A stretch of DNA of 64,000 bases, taken from assembly GCA_003151595.1 (NCBI GenBank), contig PLXW01000046.1, positions 1-64,000 of the forward strand. Reading direction: 5' to 3'. Below are positions 16,301 through 24,115 of this stretch, piece after piece. The position numbers and the translations under genes were made by a program. Positions within the stretch are counted from its first letter, which is position 1, and every line of letters begins with the position of its first letter. This DNA comes from Myxococcales bacterium (GTDB lineage: Bacteria; Myxococcota; Polyangia; Polyangiales; Polyangiaceae). The notes below the pieces were generated by a model that had not been told where the DNA came from, did no database searches, and saw only the letters and a program-made list of their open reading frames with translations.

Positions 16301-18474
16301 ACCAGGACGACGACCTGCTCTTCCAGAACCCGGACATCATGCGGAGCATTCAGTCGGGTCACCCCACGCGCGTGGTGTTCGTCACCGCCGCAGGGTCGCC
16401 CGACCTCGCTTCGTGGCAGGCGCGCGAGCACGGCGTCTACACGCCGTACCTCACGATGGCGAACGTCGCTTTCGATCCGTACGCGGACTCGATCACCTAC
16501 TACACGTGCGGTCCGAAGACGTTCAACGGCTTCCCCGTCCAGATGTGCACGATGAACGCGAACCCGCTCGTCACCGTGGTGTTCATGCGCCTCGGCGACG
16601 GCGACCTCTCGTCGCTCTGGGACACGGACGGCAACGCGCCCTTCTACGTCACGCCCTCCGCCACGTTGAAGAGCGCCGACGGCGTGAACACGTACTCGAA
16701 GACCACGCTCATCGCGACCATCGCGGCGATCATGCGTGACTTCAACCCGTCGCGCCTCGGCACGATGGACAGCACGTTCGCCTACGGCGACGACCACCAG
16801 GATCACGTCACGTCGGCGCTCCTCGCGATCGAGGCTGCGCACCTGTATGGCGTGCCGATGGATCACCGGATCTATCGCGGCTACAGCATGGATGGCGCGC
16901 CGGACTACTACACCGTCCCGGGAGCCGAGGCGGTCAACCTGTCGCCGGCCGAGTACGCGCAGAAGCACGCCATCATGGTCGCGTACGGCGGCGACTTCCC
17001 GAACGGCGGCACCTACGACAACTGGTGCCACCGCCGGTACGTGATCGAGCGCCTCGCGCCGACCACGGCGACGATCGGCGCGATCGTCGAGCCGGGCGGC
17101 AAGTGCCTCGACTCGAAGAACGGCGCGACCGCCGATGGTACCGCCTTGACGCTCAACGCCTGCACCGGCGCCGCCGCGCAGCGCTGGACGATCACGCCCG
17201 ACTACCAGCTCGTCGGACCGGGCGGGAAATGCGCCACGATCGCCGCGAGTAGCGCGGTGCAGATCTCGACCTGCGCCGGGACGGCGGCTCAGAAGTGGAC
17301 CGCGTTCGCCAACGGACAGATTCGCGGACAGAACGCGAAGTGCCTCAGCAACAACGAAGACGGCACGATCCTCTCGGACTTCTGCGACGCCGACACGTCG
17401 GCCAACCTGTGGCAGCCCGACCCCGATCAGCGCTTCACGCAGCAAGCGTCGCCCACGTTCGCGTGGTCTTCGGGGACGAACTTCTCCGACGCCGACGTCG
17501 GCGCGAACTCGTCGTCGTACCGCTCGCTCCGACTTCTCAACGTCGACGCCGACGGCTGGGCCGACGCCTGCATTCGGCTGAGCGGCGGCCTGTTCTGCGG
17601 CATCAACAACCACTCGTCGCTCGGCGCGTACACGAGCTTCTCGAGCGACTTCAGCGACGAGAACAGCTGGCTCGGCGACGGCTACGGCTCGACCGTGCAG
17701 CTCGCGGACGTGAACGGCGACGGCATCAACGACGCCTGCGGACGCAGCGCCGCCGGCATCGTGTGCGGCCTGGGCAACGGCTCAAACTTCGCCAGCGCCA
17801 CGACGTGGACGGCGGGCTTCTCGGACGCCGCAGGCTTCTCGGGCGCTGCGTACTACCGCTCCGTTCACTTCGGTGACGTGAACGGCGACGGCTACGCCGA
17901 CGTCTGCGGACGAAGCGCCGGCGGCATCGTCTGCGCGCTCAACACGAAGAGCGGCGCGTTCGCGGCATCGACCTCGTGGCTCTCCACCGACTTCACCGAC
18001 GCGCTCGGGTGGAGCGCCGACGCTTACGCGAGCACCGTGCAGCTGGCCGACGTCGACGGCGACAAGCGCGCCGACGTCTGCGGACGCGGTCCTTCGGGCC
18101 TCGTTTGCGCGATGAGCGACGGCGCCTCGACGTTCGTGAACGATCACCTCTGGTCGTTCCGCACCAACTTCGCCGACAGCGCGGGGTGGAGCTCGGCCGC
18201 GGGTTACTACGGCTCCATCCACTTCGGCGACGTGAACGGCGACGGCTTCGCCGACGTCTGCGGGCGCACGACCACGGGCGTCGTCTGCAGCTACTCTGAC
18301 GGCACCGGGTTCGAATCGGCCCTCGCGATTCAACCGAACGACTACACGGACGCGCTCGGGTGGAAGCCCGACATGTACGGGACGTCGATTCAGATCGCCG
18401 ACATCAACCACGACGGACACGCCGACGTGTGCGGCCGTTCGACGACGGGCCTCCTCTGCACGTCCGCGCCCTGA
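13336..18474 (+). CDS. Mosaic lipoprotein: Ig-like repeats, PIG-L deacetylase, ricin B lectin, FG-GAP
   Basis: A 1712-residue outer-surface protein. The ATG is fixed by GGAGGAG, 9 bases upstream. A signal peptide ends with the lipobox LALGC near residue 23. Two invasin-like sandwich domains are followed by eight tandem Ig-like repeats of about 92 residues (about 240-975), each with a Y.WTI.GGTIT core. Residues about 981-1235 are a PIG-L/LmbE deacetylase: zinc-site AHQDDD (canonical AHPDDE) and later DDHQDH. Residues about 1245-1360 form a ricin-type beta-trefoil with repeated QRWT/QKWT. The end (about 1370-1712) has five FG-GAP/VCBS-like repeats with ADVNGDG-type calcium loops. Expected function: binding to and deacetylation of amino-sugar glycans outside the cell. 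The partner glycan is unknown. Confidence 0.88.
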   Translation: MARSRGVQWLLVIIGYALLALGCGGSPDGSESLGQTSAAVVTSGGASVFVLGGLPATITSGVTGTFTVRAVDASGNTAPGYTGTVHLSANYPATTFSPNYTFTAADQGVHTFSYTPFEAGTQILYATDTASSSITGSATVVCIAAAAAQYEILSITPSSPSAGQQATFAVTAYDANWNVATTYSGSGVVTSSDSTAILPPNAVFSAGQAAAVPITFNKSGGQSYTITDSLNPSITATAWVTISAAPSATITAPASVSVGATGLAASVTTTSGATYAWTITNGTITSSTTTSAITFTAGTAGTLSLKCVVTKGASSATGTKNVTVVGLPVTPTITAASPVSTGKTGYTASVVANPGMTYAWTIAGGTITNTGGAAGVTASGVNKITYTAGAVGTITITCAEVNPALVKSAPATATVQSVGVPVAPVITAPTSVTTGDTGLVASVPLTAGMSYVWTITGGTITSTGGTSGVTGTTNNAITFTAGAAGTLKLTCAENNGVTTGTAAKASVTVLAAPTTPVITATSPVSTGATGLTATVVAHTGMHYLWTISGGTITSAGGTAGVTSGTTNKITYTAGAVGTIALTATELNAANAQSATASASVIVVVGAPVTPTITSASPVTTGVAGLTASVTARSGMTYVWTIAGGAITSAGGTSGVTNGTTNTLTFTAGAAGTITLTCAESNGAQTSAAATKSVTVDAAPATPVINVAAQVTSTTTGLTATVTANPGMTYAWTISGGTITSATAGVISGGVDTVTFTSGSPGTLTLGVTEKNGANATSAPGSATVTVIQSTTPPVTPTITAASPITSGLSGTAQVTARSGMTYTWTIAGGAITSAGGPAGVTSGTTNTIAYTAGAAGTLSLTCTESNGTTSSTPGTASVTVLAAPQTPTITTVSTANAAQAGITASVGTHAGMTYAWTISGGTITSSGGAAGVTSGSTNTITFTAGSSGTISLSCIEVNGAGATSGSGSASIAITGTGPTPTGHLYVVAHQDDDLLFQNPDIMRSIQSGHPTRVVFVTAAGSPDLASWQAREHGVYTPYLTMANVAFDPYADSITYYTCGPKTFNGFPVQMCTMNANPLVTVVFMRLGDGDLSSLWDTDGNAPFYVTPSATLKSADGVNTYSKTTLIATIAAIMRDFNPSRLGTMDSTFAYGDDHQDHVTSALLAIEAAHLYGVPMDHRIYRGYSMDGAPDYYTVPGAEAVNLSPAEYAQKHAIMVAYGGDFPNGGTYDNWCHRRYVIERLAPTTATIGAIVEPGGKCLDSKNGATADGTALTLNACTGAAAQRWTITPDYQLVGPGGKCATIAASSAVQISTCAGTAAQKWTAFANGQIRGQNAKCLSNNEDGTILSDFCDADTSANLWQPDPDQRFTQQASPTFAWSSGTNFSDADVGANSSSYRSLRLLNVDADGWADACIRLSGGLFCGINNHSSLGAYTSFSSDFSDENSWLGDGYGSTVQLADVNGDGINDACGRSAAGIVCGLGNGSNFASATTWTAGFSDAAGFSGAAYYRSVHFGDVNGDGYADVCGRSAGGIVCALNTKSGAFAASTSWLSTDFTDALGWSADAYASTVQLADVDGDKRADVCGRGPSGLVCAMSDGASTFVNDHLWSFRTNFADSAGWSSAAGYYGSIHFGDVNGDGFADVCGRTTTGVVCSYSDGTGFESALAIQPNDYTDALGWKPDMYGTSIQIADINHDGHADVCGRSTTGLLCTSAP
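14050..16250 (+). repeat. Eight in-frame tandem repeats of about 277 bp
   Basis: The aromatic core Y.WTI recurs near 14152, 14400, 14680, 14956, 15238, 15514, 15791 and 16069, a spacing of about 277 bp (92 residues). The copies are very similar at the protein level, so this part of the gene can gain or lose units by recombination. It acts as a long stalk holding the deacetylase away from the cell. Confidence 0.8.
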
Positions 18475-18496
18475 CACGACGGAGGCGAACCGAGCA

Positions 18497-18530
18497 CTCG
18501 CGCGCGCGTCAGCCGTGACGCGCGCGTGAG
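18497..18530. terminator. Bidirectional terminator-like hairpin
   Basis: Fifteen bases at 18497-18511 pair with 18516-18530 with one mismatch around the loop GCCG. The hairpin lies between two convergent genes and covers the last codons of the minus-strand gene. No T-run is present on either side. Confidence 0.45.
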
Positions 18531-20491
18531 ACGAGGTCGAGGTAGTAGCTCACGAGATCCTTCTCGCGATGGCCGAGCGTGAGGAAGCGGTACACGCGAC
18601 CGAAGGGCCACGTGCGCGTGCGTGGCGGGACGAACATCGCCCAGTAGCCGATCTCGCTCGGGCTCACGTCGACCCACTCGGCGCCGAGCGTGCGCGCGAG
18701 AATCTCGGACAGCAGCGCGCCGTGCCGACGCACGTCCCACATCGCTTCGGGCCCGTTGAGTCCCGTCTCGCCCCAGCGCATCACGAGGTGACGCTGCATC
18801 CACTCGACCGCTTGCGCGTCGGTGCGGAGGTGCACGTCGTACTTCTCGCGGTACTCGCGCCCCAGCAGGCGCGAGAAGCGCGTGGAGACGATCCGGACCT
18901 CGTTGCCGTTGCGCGCCGCGACCCCTTCGGCCAGCTGCCGATCGCTCAGCCCCGCCGGGAGCGACAACGACTCGACGTCCTCGGGCACGTAGCGAACGGG
19001 CGGCTGCGCCGGCACGACGATCGGCGGCGGCTGCCGCGACGACATCGCCGGCGGACGCTCGGTCTGATGACCGCGATCGATCGGGATGCGCGGCTCGCGC
19101 GGCAGCGGCTCGGCGAACACCGGCGGCGCGATGTGCGTGTCCTCGCGATCCGTCTCGTAGTGATGAGCCCACTCCGACGGCGCCGGGATGATCTCGGTGT
19201 CCTCCGCTTCAAGGCGCGCCGGCCTATCGGAGCTCCGCGGCGATCGGTCGGAACTCGGGCGGGGCTCGGAGATCGGATCTTCGAACTCGATGGGCAGACT
19301 GAGCGATGACGGCGCCGGCTCGATCGTGTTGCCGGTGAGCACGTAGATTGGCGTCGCCGTGATGCTCCCCCGTTTCGAGGACGGATCGTCCGGCGGCCTC
19401 ACCGCGGGCATCGACGGGCCGGTCTCCACGCCGCGCGACTTGGCGGCTTCGATGATCTCGTAGGCCGCTAGCGAGACCGAGTCGGGCACGTTGGGGTCGT
19501 TCACCAGCCCGCGCGCGAAGTGACGCGCGTACGTCCATCCACCGGCGGCCATCCACGCGCGCGCCTTGAGTAGCTCGAGCTCGTGGAATGGCGGACCCGA
19601 GCGCCCCTCGTCGAGCAAGTCCTCGGCGAGGCGCCGCACGGGCTCGACCCCCTCTACGAGCGAGAGGTGCGCGCGCAGATAGCGCGTCGCCGACGTCTCG
19701 CCGCCATGCGACCGCACGTAGCTCTGGATTCGCTCCAAAGCGCCCCGAAGATCCTTGGCGGCGAGCTGGCGCTCGATCGTCCACACCGCCGTGTTCGCGA
19801 GGGGGCCCCCCGCCGGCCTGTCGACCTCGGCGAGCGCCTGCTCCAGCGCGAGATGACGCCCACGCGCCTGCGACGTGGCGCCCGTCATCGATCGATCGCG
19901 GAGCAACCGCGCGAGCTGCGCGCGAACGGCATCTTCTTCGTCCCACCGCGCGCGCGAGGTGCGCGGCCCCAGCTGAGCGAGCGCGCTGATCACCGATCGC
20001 GGCTTGAGGAACGCCATCCGCGCCCCCTCTCCGCCCCCGCCGTTCTCGAGGACGATCTCCGTATCCGGCGCGAGCTCATCGAGCATCGCGACGAGGTAGA
20101 GCCCTTGAAGCACGAGCCCCGCGCTCCGCACGCGCAGGTCTCCTGCCAGGCTACGGAGATCGATCCACGGCCCCTCGTACGTCTGCGCCGTGCGATCGTA
20201 CGTGCGCCCGGCGAACACCTCGCACGGCCCCAGCTTCGAAAGGAGCGCCCGCACGCAATCGGCTCGTACGTACGACGCGAGCGCTTCTCGATCGATGGCC
20301 TCGACCGCCTGCACCGCCAGCGCGGTCGTGAGGCCCGACCGCGAGAGGCGCGCCCGCGCCGAGCCCGCGGTGGTCGTCGCGCGCGCACCCGCGCTGGCGC
20401 CAAAGAGCGTAGCCTCGACTTCGAGCGAACCGGCTTCGCAGCGGACTAGGGTTTGATCGGCTATGCGAAGAGTCGAAGGCGACACGCCCAT
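18509..20491 (-). CDS. Hypothetical myxobacterial-type protein, 660 aa
   Basis: I do not recognise a family. The N-terminal 350 residues look like a globular alpha/beta then helical region, with repeated helices of the kind seen in TPR-like folds. Residues about 360-500 form a long Pro/Ser/Asp/Arg-rich linker, probably disordered. The C-terminal 160 residues are a second folded domain, ending RVYRFLTLGHREKDLVSYY. There is no signal peptide and no membrane segment, so it is probably cytoplasmic. Converging on the PIG-L gene and divergent from the PilZ gene, it is not obviously part of either unit. The function is unknown. Confidence 0.7.
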   Translation of the reverse strand: MGVSPSTLRIADQTLVRCEAGSLEVEATLFGASAGARATTTAGSARARLSRSGLTTALAVQAVEAIDREALASYVRADCVRALLSKLGPCEVFAGRTYDRTAQTYEGPWIDLRSLAGDLRVRSAGLVLQGLYLVAMLDELAPDTEIVLENGGGGEGARMAFLKPRSVISALAQLGPRTSRARWDEEDAVRAQLARLLRDRSMTGATSQARGRHLALEQALAEVDRPAGGPLANTAVWTIERQLAAKDLRGALERIQSYVRSHGGETSATRYLRAHLSLVEGVEPVRRLAEDLLDEGRSGPPFHELELLKARAWMAAGGWTYARHFARGLVNDPNVPDSVSLAAYEIIEAAKSRGVETGPSMPAVRPPDDPSSKRGSITATPIYVLTGNTIEPAPSSLSLPIEFEDPISEPRPSSDRSPRSSDRPARLEAEDTEIIPAPSEWAHHYETDREDTHIAPPVFAEPLPREPRIPIDRGHQTERPPAMSSRQPPPIVVPAQPPVRYVPEDVESLSLPAGLSDRQLAEGVAARNGNEVRIVSTRFSRLLGREYREKYDVHLRTDAQAVEWMQRHLVMRWGETGLNGPEAMWDVRRHGALLSEILARTLGAEWVDVSPSEIGYWAMFVPPRTRTWPFGRVYRFLTLGHREKDLVSYYLDLVSRARHG

Positions 20492-20588
20492 GCGGCTTGG
20501 TTCTCGGAGAAGACCCGGAATGTAGGACGGCTAGCCCTGCGCGTCACTTTTACGCCTCGCCCCTTCGCAAACACGCCCCGAATTGCTT

Positions 20589-20616
20589 CGGCCCCGAGTT
20601 TTCGGCCCCGAGTTTT
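20589..20616. repeat. Two tandem 14-bp direct repeats in a divergent promoter region
   Basis: CGGCCCCGAGTTTT occurs twice without a gap (20589-20602 and 20603-20616). The copies lie in the 197-base region between the divergent 660-aa and PilZ genes. They could be binding sites for a regulator, or a slippage product. Confidence 0.5.
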
Positions 20617-20688
20617 CGGATCGCTCGAGCGTCTCCCCGTCCCACCGTTCCTTGCATTCGGCCGGCTCGCAGCTAGGAAGAATGGATC

Positions 20689-21111
20689 GTGACTGCACAC
20701 AATGTACGGGAAACGGTGCAAAACGTGAGCGACGACCAGAACCAGAGCAACCGGCGTGATGGTAGCGATGCGGGGGAGGACCGGCGGCGGTACCGGCGCA
20801 TCCAGGCGCCCGTCTATTGTCGGCCGGCGGGGGTGAAAATCCTCGCAGGATGGCACCCGGTCGACCTGAGCGTCGGTGGAGTCAGAATTTTCAGCGACCA
20901 GCCGTTCACGCGCGGCGAAACGCTGAAGATCGAGTTCTTCCTGGCCGACACGGAGCCCGTGACCTTCACCGCCGAAGTCGTGTGGGTGAAGCCCCTTCCC
21001 GGCGGAAAACCTGCGCAGTTCGACGTTGGCCTCAAGTTCACCCATCTCACTCCCACGGCCCATTCGTTGCTTATGAAGGTCCTGGGGCCGGTGGAGAGCG
21101 AGGATTCGTGA
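20689..21111 (+). CDS. PilZ-domain protein (c-di-GMP binding), 140 aa
   Basis: PilZ domains bind cyclic di-GMP. Both binding motifs are visible: the RRYRR cluster (RxxxR type) after residue 30 and DLSVGG near residue 60, separated by the usual short spacing. The protein is a single PilZ domain with an acidic, Gln/Asn-rich N-terminal tail. The GTG start at 20689 has AGGAAGA upstream; the later GTG at residue 13 is an alternative. In myxobacteria such proteins affect motility and exopolysaccharide synthesis. The next gene on the same strand, about 370 bases on, is the initiating transferase of the exopolysaccharide locus, so a regulatory link is plausible but inferred. Confidence 0.85.
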   Translation: MTAHNVRETVQNVSDDQNQSNRRDGSDAGEDRRRYRRIQAPVYCRPAGVKILAGWHPVDLSVGGVRIFSDQPFTRGETLKIEFFLADTEPVTFTAEVVWVKPLPGGKPAQFDVGLKFTHLTPTAHSLLMKVLGPVESEDS

Positions 21112-21484
21112 GCGCTCCTGAGAATTTCGTTCGGCCACCCGCTACGTGAAGAGCAAAGACCAACTCTTCGAAAACGCGCGAAAAATCTCCCCCTGGATCA
21201 ACGTGCACACACCTCAGCCTGAGAACTGCCACTGGACTCTATGCGGCCACATGGTACGTGGAGAGTTTCCGAAACTCGTCTTACCCCACCCCGCAGCCTC
21301 GAAGGCTTAACGAGGGAGGGAACTTGAGCTTGAACCGCTGTCTCGCTTCCGGCGCCTCGCCTTCTTCAGCAGAGCTCGGAAAATTGCCCTCCTGCCGTTC
21401 GGCTATATAGCCGTTGCCGCCCCCGTCTATCCTTCGCGATCCCCTATTCACCCTCCCCCCCGACCAAGAGGACCCATCAACCCC
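21112..21484. other. Non-coding leader of the exopolysaccharide locus
   Basis: I see no gene in this 373-base stretch. Its GC content is lower than the surroundings. It holds the palindrome described at 21400-21413 and no riboswitch that I can recognise. Confidence 0.5.
21384..21413 (+). promoter_or_regulatory. Palindrome CGGCTATATAGCCG and possible promoter upstream of the transferase gene
   Basis: CGGCTATATAGCCG at 21400-21413 is a perfect 14-bp palindrome about 71 bases before the ATG at 21485. The AT-rich centre could be a -10 element, with TTGCCC at 21384-21389 as a poor -35 (spacing only 14). It could equally be an operator for a dimeric regulator. Confidence 0.35.
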
Positions 21485-22879
21485 ATGCTCTCAAGGTTCG
21501 CCACGATGCCGCAGGAGAGGGCCCAGAGGGCCAACCTAATCGGGGACTGCCTGATTCTCGCCTTCGCCTCGATTGCCGCGACCACGATGCCGGGTTTCAA
21601 GGGGATTCATTGGCTCATCGCGATCGGGATGACGACCGGCGCCACGCTCGTTTGGATGCTCGGGAGCCGCCTCCTCCGGCACTACGACGTGTTCAACGGC
21701 CGAGGCGTGGCCAGCGACGTTGCGCTCACCGCCCTTCAGCTCATGGTCCTCGTGGCCACGTTCTACGCGCTCCGCTTCGCCGTGCCGCGCTACGCGGTCG
21801 GGAGCGAGTTTGGCCGCTTCGTCGTGGTCGCGGTGCCGGCCATCACCTGGCTTCGGCTCGCGACAAGCTGGGCGCGCCGCCGCGAAGTTCCGATCCAGAA
21901 CATCCTGGTCGTGGGCATCGGGCCGCTCGGTCGCCACACGGGCCTCAGCATTCGTGACGGCGCGGCGCGCGGGCTTCGCGTCTACGGGTACCTCAAGTTC
22001 GGCGACGAGCCGGCGCACGACCGCCTCCCTGCCGCCATCATGGGCGACGCCGCGAACCTCGAAGAGATCCTGAAGAAGCACGTCATCAGCGAGGTCTACA
22101 TCGCGGGCAACGGCGACTCGCACCGCGACGAGATGAAGCAGGCGATTCGCGTGCTCGAGCGTTTCGGCATTCCGTTCGCGCTTCCCGCGTGCGGGTTCCG
22201 CTTCGCGCGCGCCCAGCCGGCCCATGAGAAGGCCGTCGCTGACGGGTACATCCACTACCTGAGCGTTCGTCACAAGCCGATCCAGCGCGCCATCAAGCGC
22301 GCGTTCGACGTCGTCGCGTCGGGCGCGGCGCTGGTCGTGCTCTCACCGCTCATGATCGGCGTCGCCATCGCCATCAAGCTCACCTCGCGCGGGCCGGTGC
22401 TCTTCAAGCAGGAGCGCGTCGGCTACCACGGCAGCCCGTTCCACATGCTCAAGTTCCGCTCGATGGTCGTGAACGCCGAGGAGCTCAAGAAGAAACTCCT
22501 CGCGCAGAACGAGCAGACGGGCCCCGTCTTCAAGATGCAGCGCGACCCGCGCATCACGAACATCGGGAAGTGGATTCGCAAGTTCAGCGTGGACGAGCTC
22601 CCGCAGCTCATTAACGTCCTCCGCGGCGAGATGACGATCGTGGGCCCCCGCCCGCCGGTCCCCTCGGAAGTGGCGCAGTACGAAGCGTGGCAGCGCCGCC
22701 GCTTCTCCGTTCGCCCCGGCCTCACCTGCGTTTGGCAAGTGAGCGGGCGCAATGAAATCTCATTCGAAGAGTGGATGTACCTGGATATGCAGTACATTGA
22801 CCACTGGAGTCTCGCGCAAGACTTTGCGCTGATCATCAAGACCGTCCCCGTCGTCGTCACAGGTCGTGGGGCGAGCTGA
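21485..22879 (+). CDS. Polyprenyl-phosphate sugar-1-phosphate transferase (EpsZ/WcaJ-like)
   Basis: The enzyme begins repeat-unit synthesis by moving a sugar-1-phosphate from a nucleotide sugar to undecaprenyl phosphate in the inner membrane. Four hydrophobic segments occupy about residues 15-125, a CoA-binding-like Rossmann domain about 135-250, and another membrane segment about 275-300. The C-terminal catalytic domain has FKQERVG, KFRSM, DELPQL, GPRPP and PGLTCVWQVSGR, the signature of polyprenyl glycosylphosphotransferases. The length (464 aa) is normal. It is the counterpart of M. xanthus EpsZ. The response regulator gene follows after 24 bases. The specific sugar cannot be told. Confidence 0.93.
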   Translation: MLSRFATMPQERAQRANLIGDCLILAFASIAATTMPGFKGIHWLIAIGMTTGATLVWMLGSRLLRHYDVFNGRGVASDVALTALQLMVLVATFYALRFAVPRYAVGSEFGRFVVVAVPAITWLRLATSWARRREVPIQNILVVGIGPLGRHTGLSIRDGAARGLRVYGYLKFGDEPAHDRLPAAIMGDAANLEEILKKHVISEVYIAGNGDSHRDEMKQAIRVLERFGIPFALPACGFRFARAQPAHEKAVADGYIHYLSVRHKPIQRAIKRAFDVVASGAALVVLSPLMIGVAIAIKLTSRGPVLFKQERVGYHGSPFHMLKFRSMVVNAEELKKKLLAQNEQTGPVFKMQRDPRITNIGKWIRKFSVDELPQLINVLRGEMTIVGPRPPVPSEVAQYEAWQRRRFSVRPGLTCVWQVSGRNEISFEEWMYLDMQYIDHWSLAQDFALIIKTVPVVVTGRGAS

Positions 22880-22903
22880 GGCAACGGTTTTTCGAGGCCG
22901 TGA

Positions 22904-23341
22904 ATGAACCTGAGTGCGCGCAGAACGATCCTTCTCGTCAACGACAATCCCAAAGAGCGTGAGACGATCAATCGCCACCTGACGGGAGAAGGGTTCGTCG
23001 TCGAGCAAGCGACTGACTATCAGTCGGCCGTGAAGTTCCTCGACGACCGTGTCCCGAGCGTCGTGTGCCTCGATCTGACTTTGCCGCGCGAGTCGGGCTA
23101 TGACTTGTGTGAGTACATCCGGAAGCAGCGGCGCCTTCAGTGGGTGCCCATTCTCGTGATGAGCGAGCGCAACTCGCCCGAGGAGATGGCGCACGCCGAA
23201 GAGGTCGGCGCGAACGCTTACCTCAAGAAGCCGTTCACGCCGGAGCGCTTGATTCGATATCTGGGCGCGCTGCTCGACGGACCGCAGGCGAGCCGCCCTA
23301 GCGTGCGTCGTTTGCGGCGAAGCGACCCGCCGCCGAGCTGA
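22904..23341 (+). CDS. Single-domain response regulator (EpsW-like), 145 aa
   Basis: A stand-alone receiver domain. The phosphoacceptor is D57 in VCLDLTLP, the switch Ser is S87 (VMSERN), and the invariant Lys is K109 before P110 in LKKPF. Only one acidic residue (D14) stands in the first acidic pocket instead of two. There is no output domain, so it acts by protein interaction. In the M. xanthus eps locus a single-domain regulator, EpsW, sits near the initiating transferase, which matches this position. The cognate kinase is not in the window. The gene converges on the GT26 gene with a gap of 4 bases. Confidence 0.88.
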   Translation: MNLSARRTILLVNDNPKERETINRHLTGEGFVVEQATDYQSAVKFLDDRVPSVVCLDLTLPRESGYDLCEYIRKQRRLQWVPILVMSERNSPEEMAHAEEVGANAYLKKPFTPERLIRYLGALLDGPQASRPSVRRLRRSDPPPS

Positions 23342-23345
23342 TCGT

Positions 23346-24113
23346 TCAGCGCGGGCGCCGGAGCTCGCGGAGCAGGATGAGCAGGAACTTCGGATCGCGC
23401 ACGAGGTACCGGCGCCACATGCGGCGCGGCTCCTGGGCCAGCCGATAGAGCCATTCCAGGCCGCTCGCCGACATCCACGGGGGTGCGCGCCGAACCTTGC
23501 CGGCGATGAAGTCGAGCGTGCCCCCGACGCCGACGAGCACCGCGGGGCGCATGCGCTCGGCGATGGCGTGGCTGAAGAGCTCCTGCTTCGGCGCGCCCAA
23601 GGCCACGAGCACCAGATCGGGTCGCGCCTCGCGAAGGACGGTGACGACCGCGTCGTGCGATGACGTCGCGCCGTCGACGTTGATCATCGGCGAGTCGATA
23701 CCCACGATCTGAAGCCCCGGAATGCGCGCCACGAGCAGGTCGCGCGCCTCCTCCGCCGCTCCAGGGAGGCCGCCCAGGAAGAACACGCGCCATCCGCGCT
23801 TCGCCGCGCGCTCTAGCAGCGGCACGACGAGATCCGAGCCCGACACCTTTTCCGGAAGCGGGCTTCCCATCAACCGCGACGCCCACAAGACGGGCATCCC
23901 ATCGACCAGTGAGAGCGCCGCCGCAGCATAGGCATCCCGGAAGCGCTCGTTCTCTTCGGCCTGCACGACGTGATCGACGTTCGGGGTGAAGACGGTTCCC
24001 CCCTGCCCGCTCGCCACGAGCGCGTCGATGGCGTCGATCGCTTCGGCGAAGGTGACCGAGTCGATCGGGACTCGGCCGATGCGCATGCGCCGCGGGGCGC
24101 CTTCGACGTCCAT
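23346..24113 (-). CDS. WecG/TagA/CpsF-family glycosyltransferase (GT26), 255 aa
   Basis: GT26 enzymes transfer a sugar to a lipid-linked acceptor during repeat-unit assembly. Visible family features are TPNVDHVVQ near residue 43, DGMPVLWASRL near residue 70, SGSDLV near residue 90, FLGG near 114 and LVALGAPKQE near residue 175. GGAGAG lies 6 bases before the ATG at 24113. It starts 2 bases after the end of the GH44 gene, which implies coupled translation. By order in the locus it is the likely counterpart of M. xanthus EpsA. Confidence 0.92.
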   Translation of the reverse strand: MDVEGAPRRMRIGRVPIDSVTFAEAIDAIDALVASGQGGTVFTPNVDHVVQAEENERFRDAYAAAALSLVDGMPVLWASRLMGSPLPEKVSGSDLVVPLLERAAKRGWRVFFLGGLPGAAEEARDLLVARIPGLQIVGIDSPMINVDGATSSHDAVVTVLREARPDLVLVALGAPKQELFSHAIAERMRPAVLVGVGGTLDFIAGKVRRAPPWMSASGLEWLYRLAQEPRRMWRRYLVRDPKFLLILLRELRRPR

Positions 24114-24115
24114 GC

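Noticed and set aside
13423..17613. Long open frame of about 1,400 codons on the minus strand
   Set aside because: It is opposite a strongly supported lipoprotein and its product is Arg-rich without domains; a shadow of GC-rich codon use.
20453..20692. 79-residue plus-strand frame
   Set aside because: It overlaps two better genes, and contains the 14-bp tandem repeat; no family or start signal.
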